A stretch of 25,880 nucleotides of DNA from CAZKTO01 sp964555685 (GCA_964555685.1 CAZKTO010000044.1:1-25880); one strand, 5' to 3'. Numbered from the stretch's first letter, positions 1 through 7,561 are shown. Program-made: numbers and translations. Notes: generated by a model not told the origin, from the sequence alone.

Positions 1-849
1 ATAGACGCCGCCCTTGCCCTCGGCGTCGCCTGGGTACCAGTTCTGGATCGTCGAGTACTTGATCTGGGCGTCATCGAGCGCGACGAGCTCGACGACGGCG
101 GCGTGGAGCTGGCTCTTCTTGCGGACCGGCGCCGTGCACCCCTCCAGGTAGCTCACGTAGCTGCCCTTGTCGGCGACGATCAGGGTGCGCTCGAACTGGC
201 CCGTCTCCGCCTGGTTGATCCGGAAGTAGGTCATGAGCTCCATGGGGCAGCGGACACCCGGCGGGATATAGGCGAAGGAGCCGTCGCTGAAGACCGCCGA
301 GTTGAGGGCGGCGTAGTTGTTGACGGTGTAGGGCACCACCGAGCCCATGTACTGGCGCACGAGCTCCGGGTGCTTCTGGAGCGCCTCGTTGAAGGAGCAG
401 AAGATGATGCCCTGCTTCTCCAGCGTCTCCTTGTAGGTGGTGGCCACGGAGACGCTATCGAAGACGGCGTCGATGGCGACGCCGGCCAGGCGCTTCCGCT
501 CCTCGAGGGGGATGCCCAGCTTCTCGAAGGCCTTCAGGATCTCCGGGTCCACGTCCTCGAGGCTCTGGGGGCCGTCCTTCTTGGTGGCGGGCGCGGCGTA
601 GTAGATCATGTCCTGGAAGTCGATGGGCGGATAATGGACGTTGGCCCACGTGGGCTCCTGCTGCCCCAGGCTGACCCAGTGCCGGTACGCCTTGAGCCGC
701 CACTCGAGCATCCAGTCCGGCTCGCCCTTCTTCTCCCAGATGAACCGGATGATCGCCTCATTGAGGCCCTTGGGGGCCACGTCCTGGGCGACCTCGGTGC
801 TGAAGCCGTACTTGTACTCCGACCGCACGAAGGCGGGCGTGGTAGTCAC
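1..849 (-). CDS. sufB: Fe-S cluster assembly protein SufB (5' part, runs off window)
   Basis: Reading the minus strand from a GTG at 849 gives 283 codons without a stop up to the window edge. The product begins VTTTPAFVRSEYKYGF and contains the SufB-typical stretches FIWEKKGEPDWMLEWRLKAY, GSVVPYTVNNYAALN, IPPGVRCPMELMTYFRIN and SYLEGCTAPVRKK, so the family call is secure. SufB is the core scaffold of the SufBCD complex, on which sulfur and iron are assembled into Fe-S clusters in the cytoplasm. The GTG is preceded by an AGGA ribosome site about 7 nt upstream and is the first plausible start behind a clear promoter and operator. The C-terminal beta-helix end and any sufC/sufD/sufS partners lie outside the window. 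Confidence 0.95.
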   Translation of the reverse strand, partial: MTTTPAFVRSEYKYGFSTEVAQDVAPKGLNEAIIRFIWEKKGEPDWMLEWRLKAYRHWVSLGQQEPTWANVHYPPIDFQDMIYYAAPATKKDGPQSLEDVDPEILKAFEKLGIPLEERKRLAGVAIDAVFDSVSVATTYKETLEKQGIIFCSFNEALQKHPELVRQYMGSVVPYTVNNYAALNSAVFSDGSFAYIPPGVRCPMELMTYFRINQAETGQFERTLIVADKGSYVSYLEGCTAPVRKKSQLHAAVVELVALDDAQIKYSTIQNWYPGDAEGKGGVY

Positions 850-871
850 TGGCAGATCCTTTGTTGGGATT

Positions 872-890
872 GTTGACCAATGTGGTCAAC
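872..890. promoter_or_regulatory. Perfect palindromic operator in front of sufB
   Basis: GTTGACCA and TGGTCAAC are exact reverse complements separated by ATG, giving 19 bp with 8-bp arms. The site lies between the sufB -10 box and start codon, covering or just following the expected transcription start, where a repressor would block initiation. Its TTGAC..GTCAA form resembles sites of Rrf2-family regulators (IscR type) that control Fe-S assembly operons. The palindrome is seen; the regulator is inferred. Confidence 0.7.
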
Positions 891-900
891 TACCAAACCA

Positions 901-929
901 AGTCTACCAGCGGGCCCCCGCGCTGTCAA
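901..929 (-). promoter_or_regulatory. sigma70-type promoter of sufB
   Basis: On the minus strand a perfect TTGACA (924-929) is followed by exactly 17 nt and then TAGACT (901-906). Transcription would start near 894, directly at the palindrome, leaving a leader of about 45 nt before the GTG start. Confidence 0.7.
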
Positions 930-960
930 CGGGGAGGGTAGGGGGACTTTGCACCAAAAC

Positions 961-1043
961 GCCTTCCCCCTCGATGGGGGAAGGCTGGGATGGGGGGTGA
1001 CCGTCATCCCCCACCTTCTGTCCTCCCCCGCAACGGGGGAGGA
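961..1043. repeat. GC-rich hairpin pair between sufB and the thiolase gene
   Basis: Two perfect inverted repeats stand in tandem. 961-985 has GCCTTCCCCC arms around a 5-nt loop, and 1021-1043 has TCCTCCCCCG arms around CAA. Between them is a weaker TGGGGGGTGAC/GTCATCCCCCA pairing. Similar C-rich/G-rich hairpins recur in other gaps of this window. Within the 379-nt gap 850-1228, the only other things seen are the sufB control sites and the thiolase -10 box; 1044-1178 shows nothing recognisable. Confidence 0.7.
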
Positions 1044-1178
1044 GATAGCGCGGCGCGCCGGCGGTGCGAACGCGCGTGGTCGTGCTCGGCCATGGCCGCT
1101 CCTGGGACGCCAGCCGGCGTCCTCGGACGCCCCATGGTACGCCTCGTGGCAGACCTTCCCCTAGGAGGGCGGCCGGCC

Positions 1179-1187
1179 TGCTATAAT
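1179..1187 (+). promoter_or_regulatory. Extended -10 promoter of the thiolase gene
   Basis: TGC followed by a perfect TATAAT (1182-1187) forms an extended -10 element. No good -35 box is visible 16-18 nt upstream. The start would be near 1194, 35 nt before the ATG. Confidence 0.5.
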
Positions 1188-1228
1188 TCCGGCGTCCGCC
1201 CGGAGTGTGCGCGGACCGGAGGTGTCCT

Positions 1229-2407
1229 ATGAGTCTCAAGAGCAAGGCGGCCATCGTCGGCATCGGACAGACGGCCTATTCCAAGAGCCTCGGCATGGCG
1301 GAGATCCGCGTGGCCGCCGAGTGCTCGAAGAAGGCCATCGCCGACGCCGGCATGACGCCGAACGACGTCGACGGCATGGTCCGCTTCGACATGGACACCT
1401 CCCAGGAGGACGAGTTGGCCTACGCCCTCGGCATCCGGGAGCTCCGGTTCTTCGCCACCACGCCGTGGGGCGGCGGCGCCGGGGCCAACAGCATCCAGCT
1501 TGCCGCCATGGCCGTCGCCACCGGCCAGGCGAACAACGTGCTCTGCTTCCGCTCCCGCAACCGCGGCAAGGCCTCCGCCGCCGGGCCCGGCAAGCACTCC
1601 GGCGGGCGCCCGTGGGAGAAGGCGTCCATGGACGTCTTTGGGAAGGCCCAGTTCCATATCCCCTTCGGCCTCGTCTCGCCGGTCCAGGAGGTCGGTGTCC
1701 TCACGCGCCGCCACATGCACGCCTTCGGCACCAAGGCCGAGCACCTGGGCGCCATTTCCGTGAGCCAGCGCGCCAACGCCGCCCGCAACCCCAACGCCGT
1801 CATGCGCGAGCCCATCACCATCGAGGACTACCTCAGCGCCCGCTTCATCGCCGAGCCCATGCGCCTCCTCGACTGCTGCCTGGAGACGGATGGCGGCGCC
1901 GCGGTCATCGTCACCTCCGCCGAGAACGCCCGCAACTCGAAGCATCCGCCGGCCTACATCCTGGCCGCGGCCCAGGGCATGGCCTACATGACCTCGCCCA
2001 TGACCAACTACTACAAGGACGACTTCTTCAACACCGACTCGAGCGTCTGCGCCCGGAACCTCTACCAGCGGGCCGGCGTCAAGCCCGAGGACGTCGACGT
2101 GGCCCAGCTCTACGACGCCTTCACGACCACGGTCCTTCTCCTGCTCGAGGACTACTTCTGCGGGCGCGGCAACGGCGGCCCCTTCGCCGCCTCCGGCGCT
2201 ATCCGCTGGCCCGATGGCAAGATCCCCGTCAACACCAGCGGCGCGGGGCTCTCGGAGGTCTACCTGCACGGGTTCAACCTGATCGTGGAGGCCGTGCGCC
2301 AGGTCCGCGGCACCTCCACCTCCCAGGTGAAGGACGTCGAGCTCTCCCTCTACGCCGCCGCGCCGCCCGTCCCCACCAGCGCCATCCTCCTGAGCAAGAA
2401 CCCGTAG
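1229..2407 (+). CDS. Thiolase-fold protein (SCPx/DitF-like, lipid-transfer type)
   Basis: The protein is 392 aa, starting at an ATG with a strong GGAGGTG site at 1218-1224. The opening MSLKSKAAIVGIGQTAYSK is the typical start of thiolase-like 'acetyl-CoA acetyltransferase/lipid-transfer' proteins. The C-terminal half has YDAF (295-298) and SGAGLSEVYLHG (337-348, with His347). Where condensing thiolases carry the nucleophilic Cys, this sequence has a glycine-rich TPWGGGAGANS (about 78-88) with no Cys. The end keeps the ALxxLYAAAPP-like family tail. Some relatives act with a DUF35 OB-fold partner, for example in retro-aldol cleavage of steroid side-chain CoA esters (Ltp2). No DUF35 gene is adjacent. 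A CoA-ester role is likely; the reaction is unknown. A classic acetyl-CoA acetyltransferase is unlikely. Confidence 0.85.
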   Translation: MSLKSKAAIVGIGQTAYSKSLGMAEIRVAAECSKKAIADAGMTPNDVDGMVRFDMDTSQEDELAYALGIRELRFFATTPWGGGAGANSIQLAAMAVATGQANNVLCFRSRNRGKASAAGPGKHSGGRPWEKASMDVFGKAQFHIPFGLVSPVQEVGVLTRRHMHAFGTKAEHLGAISVSQRANAARNPNAVMREPITIEDYLSARFIAEPMRLLDCCLETDGGAAVIVTSAENARNSKHPPAYILAAAQGMAYMTSPMTNYYKDDFFNTDSSVCARNLYQRAGVKPEDVDVAQLYDAFTTTVLLLLEDYFCGRGNGGPFAASGAIRWPDGKIPVNTSGAGLSEVYLHGFNLIVEAVRQVRGTSTSQVKDVELSLYAAAPPVPTSAILLSKNP

Positions 2408-2609
2408 CCGGCGGCACCCCTTCGGCAGGGTAGGTCCTTCGTCCTCGTGAGACGGACTCAGGACTCGCTGCCCGCCACGCGGACTCGCGGCTCCGGCTCG
2501 GCTCTGGGCACCCGCTGCCGCAGTCTGTAGGGGGAGTCCAGCGGGGGCTGCCTCCGGAGCATGTCGAAGGGCGCTGGGTGAGCACGATTGCGAACGGGGG
2601 CAAGAGCAT

Positions 2610-4028
2610 TTGGATGACACGAACCTCCTCTACACCCCGGCCACGGAGCTCGCCCGCCGGCTCCGCCGCCGCCAGCTCTCGCCCGTCGAGCTCATCGAAG
2701 CCCTCCTGCGCCGAATCGAGGCGCTCAATCCTAAGCTCAACGCCTATTTGACCGTCGCGGCCGGCGAGGCGCTCGCCCAGGCGCGCGATGCCGAGGGCCG
2801 TATTGCGCATGGCGGCGACCTGCCCCCGCTCATCGGCATGCCCGTCTCCATCAAGGACCTCATCATGACCAGGGGCATGCGCACCACGGGCGGCTCGCTC
2901 CTCTACCGCGACTGGACGCCCGAGGAGGACGCGGCGGCCGTGGAGCGCCTGCGGGCCGCGGGCGCCATCATCGTCGGCAAGACGAACACGCCCGAGTTCG
3001 GCCTGGCCGCCACCACCGAGAACCGCCTGGGCGACGACTGTCGGAACCCGTGGGGCATGGCCCGCACCAGTGGCGGATCGAGCGGCGGCGCGGCCTCGTC
3101 GGTCGCGGCGGGCATGGGCCCTCTGGCCCTCGGCAGCGACGGCGGCGGCTCCATCCGCATCCCGTCCAGCCTGTGCGGCGTCTTCGGCTTCAAGCCCACC
3201 TTTGGGACCGTCCCCGCCCACGGCGGCTTCAGCGGCATGCCGCTCTTCTCGCACCTGGGGACCATCACCCGCACGGTGGCCGACGCCGCGCTCATGCTCG
3301 ATGTGATCGCCGGCTACGACCGGCGCGATCCTCGCTCGCGCCGTGAGCGCGCGGCCCCGACAAGTCGGGGTGGCCTGGGCCGGGGTGTGAAGGGCCTGCG
3401 CGTCGCGTGGAGCTCGGACCTGGGCTTCGGCGCCGTGGACCCGGAGGTGCTGGAGATCGCGGCCGCGTCGGCCCGCCTCTTCGAGTCGCTGGGGTGCGCC
3501 GTGGAGGATGCGACACCCGAGGCCGACCCGCCCTTCGGCCCCTTCGGGCAGGTCGTCGGCGGCGATGGGTACGCGGTTCGAGGCCATCTGCTGGGCGACC
3601 CGGAGAAGGCAGGCCTCCTCACAGACTACACGCGCCGGAGCCTGGAGCGCGGGCGGGAGGTCACCGCCACCGACTACTCGAAGGCGCTACGGGCCCTGGA
3701 GACCTTCCGCGCGCGCATGGCCGACTTCTTCGAGCGCTACGACCTGCTGCTGACGCCGGCCACGGCCGTCCCCGCCTACGTCTGCCGCCGGCCGCCTTCG
3801 GAGGTGGCCGGGCAGCCCGTCGGCGTGGGCGGTCCGCTGGCGCTCTTCACCCTGCCCTTCAACGTCACCGGCCAGCCGGCGGCCTCCGTCCCCTGCGGCT
3901 TCACGAGCGAAGGACTACCCGCCGGAGTCCAGATCGTGGGACGTGCCGGCGAGGACCTGACGGTGCTGCGCGCCGCGGCGGCGTTCGAGCAGGCGCAGCC
4001 CTGGGCGGACCGGCGGCCGGCGCTCTAG
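2610..4028 (+). CDS. Amidase signature family hydrolase
   Basis: The protein is 472 aa, the normal length for an amidase signature enzyme, hydrolysing C-N amide bonds. The catalytic set is complete: Lys82 in SIKD, the cis-Ser at Ser157 in SGGSSGG, and nucleophile Ser181 in SDGGGSIR, with the expected 24-residue spacing between the serines. GatA is possible by fold, but no gatB or gatC lies nearby and the sequence resembles stand-alone catabolic amidases. The chosen start is TTG at 2610, since no in-frame ATG lies near; it is preceded only by a weak G-rich site, so the N-terminus is uncertain by a few residues. Codons 249-254 (APTSRG) are made by an 18-bp palindrome of a family repeated elsewhere here. 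The 202-nt gap upstream (2408-2609) holds no recognisable feature. Confidence 0.9.
   Translation: MDDTNLLYTPATELARRLRRRQLSPVELIEALLRRIEALNPKLNAYLTVAAGEALAQARDAEGRIAHGGDLPPLIGMPVSIKDLIMTRGMRTTGGSLLYRDWTPEEDAAAVERLRAAGAIIVGKTNTPEFGLAATTENRLGDDCRNPWGMARTSGGSSGGAASSVAAGMGPLALGSDGGGSIRIPSSLCGVFGFKPTFGTVPAHGGFSGMPLFSHLGTITRTVADAALMLDVIAGYDRRDPRSRRERAAPTSRGGLGRGVKGLRVAWSSDLGFGAVDPEVLEIAAASARLFESLGCAVEDATPEADPPFGPFGQVVGGDGYAVRGHLLGDPEKAGLLTDYTRRSLERGREVTATDYSKALRALETFRARMADFFERYDLLLTPATAVPAYVCRRPPSEVAGQPVGVGGPLALFTLPFNVTGQPAASVPCGFTSEGLPAGVQIVGRAGEDLTVLRAAAAFEQAQPWADRRPAL
3354..3371. repeat. 18-bp palindrome inside the amidase gene
   Basis: CCCCGAC-AA-GTCGGGG with one more base each side. It begins exactly on a codon boundary and encodes APTSRG in a variable loop between the amidase core blocks. 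It is one of four related 18-bp units in the window (others at 8393, 15084 and 19112). Confidence 0.7.
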
Positions 4029-4050
4029 TACTCAGTCAACTTGAAAGTTA

Positions 4051-4067
4051 GCCCGCCTCAGGCGGGC
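4051..4067. repeat. 17-bp GCCCGCC palindrome after the amidase
   Basis: GCCCGCCT-C-AGGCGGGC is a perfect hairpin 22 nt after the amidase stop. It may act as a transcription pause or terminator, though no T-run follows. Related units are at 7567-7583 and 10841-10857. Confidence 0.6.
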
Positions 4068-4088
4068 GTGGGCCTTGCCTCTCCCCCG

Positions 4089-4137
4089 GCTCCGATTCCG
4101 TCGGAGCTGCCCCCTCTCCAAGTCCTTGGAGAGGGGG
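4089..4137. repeat. Double hairpin between convergent amidase and GNAT genes
   Basis: Two adjacent perfect inverted repeats: GCTCCGA arms (4089-4107), then 13-bp arms CCCCCTCTCCAAG around a 2-nt loop (4110-4137). A G-rich run follows. The position between two convergent 3' ends suits a bidirectional terminator, but neither side has a T-tract, so this is inference. The second hairpin resembles the CCCTCTCC-type repeats in other gaps. Confidence 0.6.
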
Positions 4138-4175
4138 CGCGGGGGGGGGGTGAGGGCGATTAGGGCTGCGCTTGC

Positions 4176-4652
4176 CTACAACGAACGCTCGAACCAGAGC
4201 TGCTTCCCGCCGGGAAACCTGCTCGACCCGCACGAGAACCCAAGTCGCCTGTAAAGCCGGATCGCAGGCTCGTTCAGTTCGTTCGTATCGAGCGTCGCCG
4301 CCCGGCACCCCTTGGCCCTTGCCCGAGCGAGCGCGTACTCCACCAGACGCGAGCCGACACCCGTCTGGCGGACATCCGGTGTTATGAAGAGGTCTTCGAT
4401 GCACGCCTCGAGTCCGGAGACCCATATGGAATAGCGATAGCGCTGCTGGATATAGCCCACGCAAGCGCCGTCGTTTTCAAGGGCGACGAAGAATTCCGCC
4501 TCGCCACGTTCCAGGAGGCCGCGAACCTCCTCCCGTAGCTTGCCATCCGAGGGGCCCGATCGCCCGAGTTCGTCGCGGAAGCCCGCCACTAGCCGCACGA
4601 GGCTCTCCAGGTGACCGATCTCCGCTACCCGTATTTGAGTCTCGCCTTTCAT
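4176..4652 (-). CDS. GNAT-family N-acetyltransferase
   Basis: A 158-aa single-domain protein. The acetyl-CoA binding motif A is clear: DLFITPDVRQTGVGSRLVEY with the Q/R-x-x-G-x-G core (RQTGVG), preceded by the strand motif ACVGYIQQRY and followed by NEPAIRLYRRLGF, the usual motif B region. It should transfer an acetyl group from acetyl-CoA to a small amine or protein N-terminus; the substrate cannot be read from sequence. Start ATG at 4652 has only a weak ribosome site. Its codon use looks less GC-biased than its neighbours, which could mean recent acquisition. It lies 67 nt before the end of the amidohydrolase gene in genome order, on the same strand and downstream in transcription. Confidence 0.88.
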   Translation of the reverse strand: MKGETQIRVAEIGHLESLVRLVAGFRDELGRSGPSDGKLREEVRGLLERGEAEFFVALENDGACVGYIQQRYRYSIWVSGLEACIEDLFITPDVRQTGVGSRLVEYALARARAKGCRAATLDTNELNEPAIRLYRRLGFSCGSSRFPGGKQLWFERSL

Positions 4653-4719
4653 GGCTCTCGATTTCGCTGGCCCATTTGCTCCGTCTGTCTCCAGGACGCG
4701 GCAGCGGGTGCGCTGCCGG

Positions 4720-5742
4720 TTACACCCTCCCGCCGAAGAGGCGCACCGCGTTCTCGCGCAGCAGCTTGCGCTTGGCCGACTCCGAGAGCGCCTCCTGGCG
4801 CAGCACCACGTTCACCGACTCGGGGAAGATGCAGTCCCAGTGTGGGTAGTCGGAGGCGTAGAGGATCACGTCCTCGCCCAGGCGCTCGATCACGTGGGGC
4901 AGCTCCGGCTCGTCCGACTCGCACGAGAAGAAGAGCCGGCCCGTCTTCAGGTACTCGCTGGGCCTGTGGGTGATGTGCGGCGCCTGGTGCGGCAGCTTCT
5001 CGAAGTGCTCGTCCAGCCGGTCCAGCCACCACGGCACCCAGCCGCAGGCCCCCTCCAGGAAGGCGAATCGCAGCTTGGGGAAGGTGTCCAGCAGCCCGCT
5101 CGTGAGCGCGTCCATGCTCCCCAGCATGACGGAAAGGGGAAAATCGAACATGTGGCGCTGGAAGTGCGTGTGGTAGCGGTCGCTGAACTGGGCGCGCAGC
5201 CCGCCGGGGCCGTGGACCATGAGCGGCACGTCCAGCTCCTGCGCCGCCTGGTAGACCGGGAACTTGTGGTGGTCGTCGATGTTGGCGCCTTTGAACAAGG
5301 GCGGGGTGCAGAGACCGACGAAGCCCAGCTCCTTCACCGCCCGCTCCAGCTCCCGCGCCCCGGCCTCCGGATAGTCCATGGGGACGATGGCGACGCCCTT
5401 GAGACGAGCGGGGTCGGCGTTGCAGTAGTCGGCCAGCCAGTCGTTGTAGCCGCGGGCGTAGGCCAGGGCGTACTCCTCGTTCTCGGCGATGCCGGTGCTC
5501 AGGCCCACCACGCCGCCGAAGAGCACCGCCACGTCGATCCCCTCCGTGTCCATGTCCGCGAGGCGGGCCCGCGGCTCCCAGGCGCCGCGGCGCCTGGCGG
5601 AGCGGTCGCCCTCACGATCGAAGACCTGGGCGGCGTGCTTGGTGATCCACGAGAGGTAGGGCTCCTTCAGGAACCGGGCCCACGTGGCGCCGATGGCCGG
5701 CTCGACGTGCCCATCGGCATCGACGACGCGGTACGGTTGCAT
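4720..5742 (-). CDS. Amidohydrolase-2 family metal-dependent hydrolase/decarboxylase
   Basis: A 340-aa TIM-barrel protein of the ACMSD/amidohydrolase-2 group. It begins MQPYRVVDADGHVE, with the DxDxH entry motif at residues 8-12. His177 lies in VHGPGG, EGACGWVPWWLDR is at 230-242, and the end-barrel aspartate Asp298 is in YASDYPHWD. This arrangement is typical of members that decarboxylate or hydrolyse aromatic or cyclic acids with a single divalent metal. The ATG at 5742 has a GGAGGA site 5 nt upstream and is preferred over a longer in-frame GC-rich extension. The C-terminus ENAVRLFGGRV is the usual family ending. The substrate is unknown. A repeat block separates it from radA upstream, so it may have its own promoter. 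Confidence 0.9.
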   Translation of the reverse strand: MQPYRVVDADGHVEPAIGATWARFLKEPYLSWITKHAAQVFDREGDRSARRRGAWEPRARLADMDTEGIDVAVLFGGVVGLSTGIAENEEYALAYARGYNDWLADYCNADPARLKGVAIVPMDYPEAGARELERAVKELGFVGLCTPPLFKGANIDDHHKFPVYQAAQELDVPLMVHGPGGLRAQFSDRYHTHFQRHMFDFPLSVMLGSMDALTSGLLDTFPKLRFAFLEGACGWVPWWLDRLDEHFEKLPHQAPHITHRPSEYLKTGRLFFSCESDEPELPHVIERLGEDVILYASDYPHWDCIFPESVNVVLRQEALSESAKRKLLRENAVRLFGGRV

Positions 5743-5796
5743 GGCGGTCCTCCTCGATGGCGGTGCGCGCGCGGGGGCGGGGGGCCGGGCGGGCAC

Positions 5797-5862
5797 CCTT
5801 CGGCAAGACCCCCACGCCGGGCTCGGGGCTTCGGCTCAGGGCAGGCTCCGGCCCGCCCCTAC
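5797..5862. repeat. Compound repeat at the 3' end of radA
   Basis: 5797-5840 matches 21127-21170 over 44 bp with two differences; the shared part includes CCCACGCCGGGCTCGGGGC. The block continues to GGCCCGCCCCTAC (5850-5862), which matches one end of the 29-bp palindrome at 14955 and 17671. The TAG stop of radA lies in this terminal GTAGGGGCGGG. Confidence 0.7.
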
Positions 5863-7262
5863 TCCCGCCGTCGCGGCTCCAGCCCCAGGCGCAGCGCCTC
5901 CCGCACCGTCGCCGCCCCCAGGAGCTCGATTTGCTTCGCCGCTCGCAATGACATGGGCGCGGCCCCTAACCTGCCCAGCGCCGCCCTGGGGAGCACGCAG
6001 GACGTGAACCCCAGCGCCGCCGCCTCGGCCACGCGCCGGTCCGTCTGGCTCACCGGCCGCAGCTCTCCGCTGAGCCCCACCTCGCCGATGGCGGCGCACT
6101 GGGGGCGGACGGGCGTATCGCGCAGGCTGGAGGCGATGGCCAGGGCGATGGCGGCGTCGGCCGCCGGCTCGGCGATGCGCAGCCCGCCGACGACGCTGAC
6201 CAGGATGTCCTGGCTCCCCAGCGACAGCCCCGCGTGCTTGCTGAGCACCGCGGCGATGAGCAGCACGCGGTTGAAGTCGACGCCGTTGGCGATGCGCCGC
6301 GGCGCGGGTGACGCCGTGGGAGTCACGAGGGCCTGCACCTCCACGAGCAGCGGCCGCGTTCCCTCCAGCGTCGCGGCGATGGCTGAGCCCTGGGCCGCCT
6401 CGCCCCGGTGCGCCAGAAAGGCCTCGGACGGATTCGCCACCTCGGCCAGCCCCGCGTCGCCCATCTCGAAGATCCCCACCTCGTTGGTCGAGCCGAACCG
6501 GTTCTTGACGCCGCGGAGCACCCGGAATTGGCTGAAGGCCTCCCCCTCCAGGTAGAGGACGACGTCCACCATGTGCTCCAGCACCCGCGGCCCGGCGATG
6601 GCGCCGTCCTTGGTGACGTGCCCAGCCAGGAAGATGGGCGTGCCCGTAGCCTTGGCCCACTGCATCAGTCTCAAGGCGCACTCGCGCACCTGGGCCACGC
6701 TGCCCGCCGTCGAGGGCACGCCGGAGAGGTACATCGTCTGGATGGAGTCGACGATGGCGAGAGCGGGCCGGGTCTCCGCGAGCCGCGCCAGCACCCGCTC
6801 CAGGTCCGTCTCGGCGAGCAAGAGGAGCCTCGCGCCCCGGATGCCCAGCCGCCGGGCCCGCACCTTGACCTGCTGTGGCGACTCCTCGCCCGAGACGTAG
6901 AGCACGGGCCCGCGGTCCTCCGCCACCGCCTGCGCCATTTGGAGGAGCAGCGTCGACTTGCCGATCCCCGGGTCGCCGCCGATGAGCACCAGAGACCCCG
7001 GCACGATCCCTCCGCCCAGGACCCGGTCCAACTCCCGGAACGGCAGGGAGATGCGCGGCTCCGGCGACAGGTCGACGGACGCCAGCTCGATGGGCCCCGG
7101 CGAGGTGAGGCCGGTGGCCACGCCCTTGCCCGCCGGCGGCGCGGCCGCCTCCTCCACATAGCTGTTCCAGTGGGAGCACTGGGGGCAGCGGCCCACCCAC
7201 TTGGGGCTCTCCGCCCCGCACTCGCGGCAGAGGTAGATCGTTCTGGCGCCGGGCTTGCTCAT
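5859..7262 (-). CDS. radA: DNA repair protein RadA (branch-migration helicase-like ATPase)
   Basis: The protein is 467 aa, normal for RadA. It has the N-terminal zinc finger (Cys12, Cys15, Cys26, Cys29), Walker A GGDPGIGKST (95-104), Walker B LAIVD (168-172), the RadA-specific KNRFG motif (253-257), and a C-terminal Lon-protease-like domain lacking the peptidase dyad, as is normal for the family. RadA works with RecA in processing recombination intermediates and repairing breaks in the cytoplasm. ATG at 7262 directly precedes the zinc finger; the ribosome site is weak. The stop codon comes from a dispersed repeat, so the last residues (LEPRRRE) may have been altered by its insertion. Confidence 0.97.
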   Translation of the reverse strand: MSKPGARTIYLCRECGAESPKWVGRCPQCSHWNSYVEEAAAPPAGKGVATGLTSPGPIELASVDLSPEPRISLPFRELDRVLGGGIVPGSLVLIGGDPGIGKSTLLLQMAQAVAEDRGPVLYVSGEESPQQVKVRARRLGIRGARLLLLAETDLERVLARLAETRPALAIVDSIQTMYLSGVPSTAGSVAQVRECALRLMQWAKATGTPIFLAGHVTKDGAIAGPRVLEHMVDVVLYLEGEAFSQFRVLRGVKNRFGSTNEVGIFEMGDAGLAEVANPSEAFLAHRGEAAQGSAIAATLEGTRPLLVEVQALVTPTASPAPRRIANGVDFNRVLLIAAVLSKHAGLSLGSQDILVSVVGGLRIAEPAADAAIALAIASSLRDTPVRPQCAAIGEVGLSGELRPVSQTDRRVAEAAALGFTSCVLPRAALGRLGAAPMSLRAAKQIELLGAATVREALRLGLEPRRRE

Positions 7263-7289
7263 GGGGTGTCCGCCTGAGGCCGATGCGTC

Positions 7290-7295
7290 ATTCTA
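7290..7295 (-). promoter_or_regulatory. Possible -10 box of radA
   Basis: Minus-strand TAGAAT lies 28 nt upstream of the radA ATG. No convincing -35 is seen, so this is only a candidate. Confidence 0.3.
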
Positions 7296-7437
7296 CCTGT
7301 GGTTGACGCCGCAGGCCATGCCCACGTGACGCTACGGTTCCCCATCGTGTCCATGAAGCTATCCAGAAATGCGGGTCATCAGATTACAGAGCCGAGCATT
7401 GATTGCTAAACTGACCCTTTTGTTTGCGGTTGCTAGC

Positions 7438-7520
7438 CCTAACCCCCTAGCCCCCTTCCCTAAACGAGGAAGGGGGTATCGTCCCTCTCCTTGCAGGAGA
7501 GGGATAGGAGGGAGAGGGCC
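7438..7520. repeat. Composite hairpin repeat upstream of radA
   Basis: Two hairpins in tandem: CCCCCTTCC arms (7451-7476) and TCCCTCTCCT arms around TGC (7482-7504), joined by TATCG. The same order, including TATCGTCCCTCTCC, occurs in reverse orientation at 23368-23447. The 332-nt gap 7263-7594 otherwise holds an AT-richer stretch (about 7360-7430) with no gene seen and the palindrome at 7562-7590. Confidence 0.75.
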
Positions 7521-7561
7521 ATACTGTTCCTGCTGCGATCACGATTGTTCAGACACCAGAA

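Noticed and set aside
961..1043. CRISPR array
   Set aside because: Hairpins differ in sequence and are not evenly spaced direct repeats with spacers; no cas genes.
1181..2620. 479-aa minus-strand open frame
   Set aside because: Antisense to the thiolase-fold gene; Gly/Ala/His-rich shadow sequence.
4651..6555. 634-aa plus-strand open frame
   Set aside because: Antisense to the amidohydrolase and radA; its product has no family features, while both minus-strand genes are certain.
7340..7430. Small RNA or gene in the AT-richer gap before radA
   Set aside because: Only base composition hints at it; no promoter-terminator pair or coding signal with a ribosome site was found.
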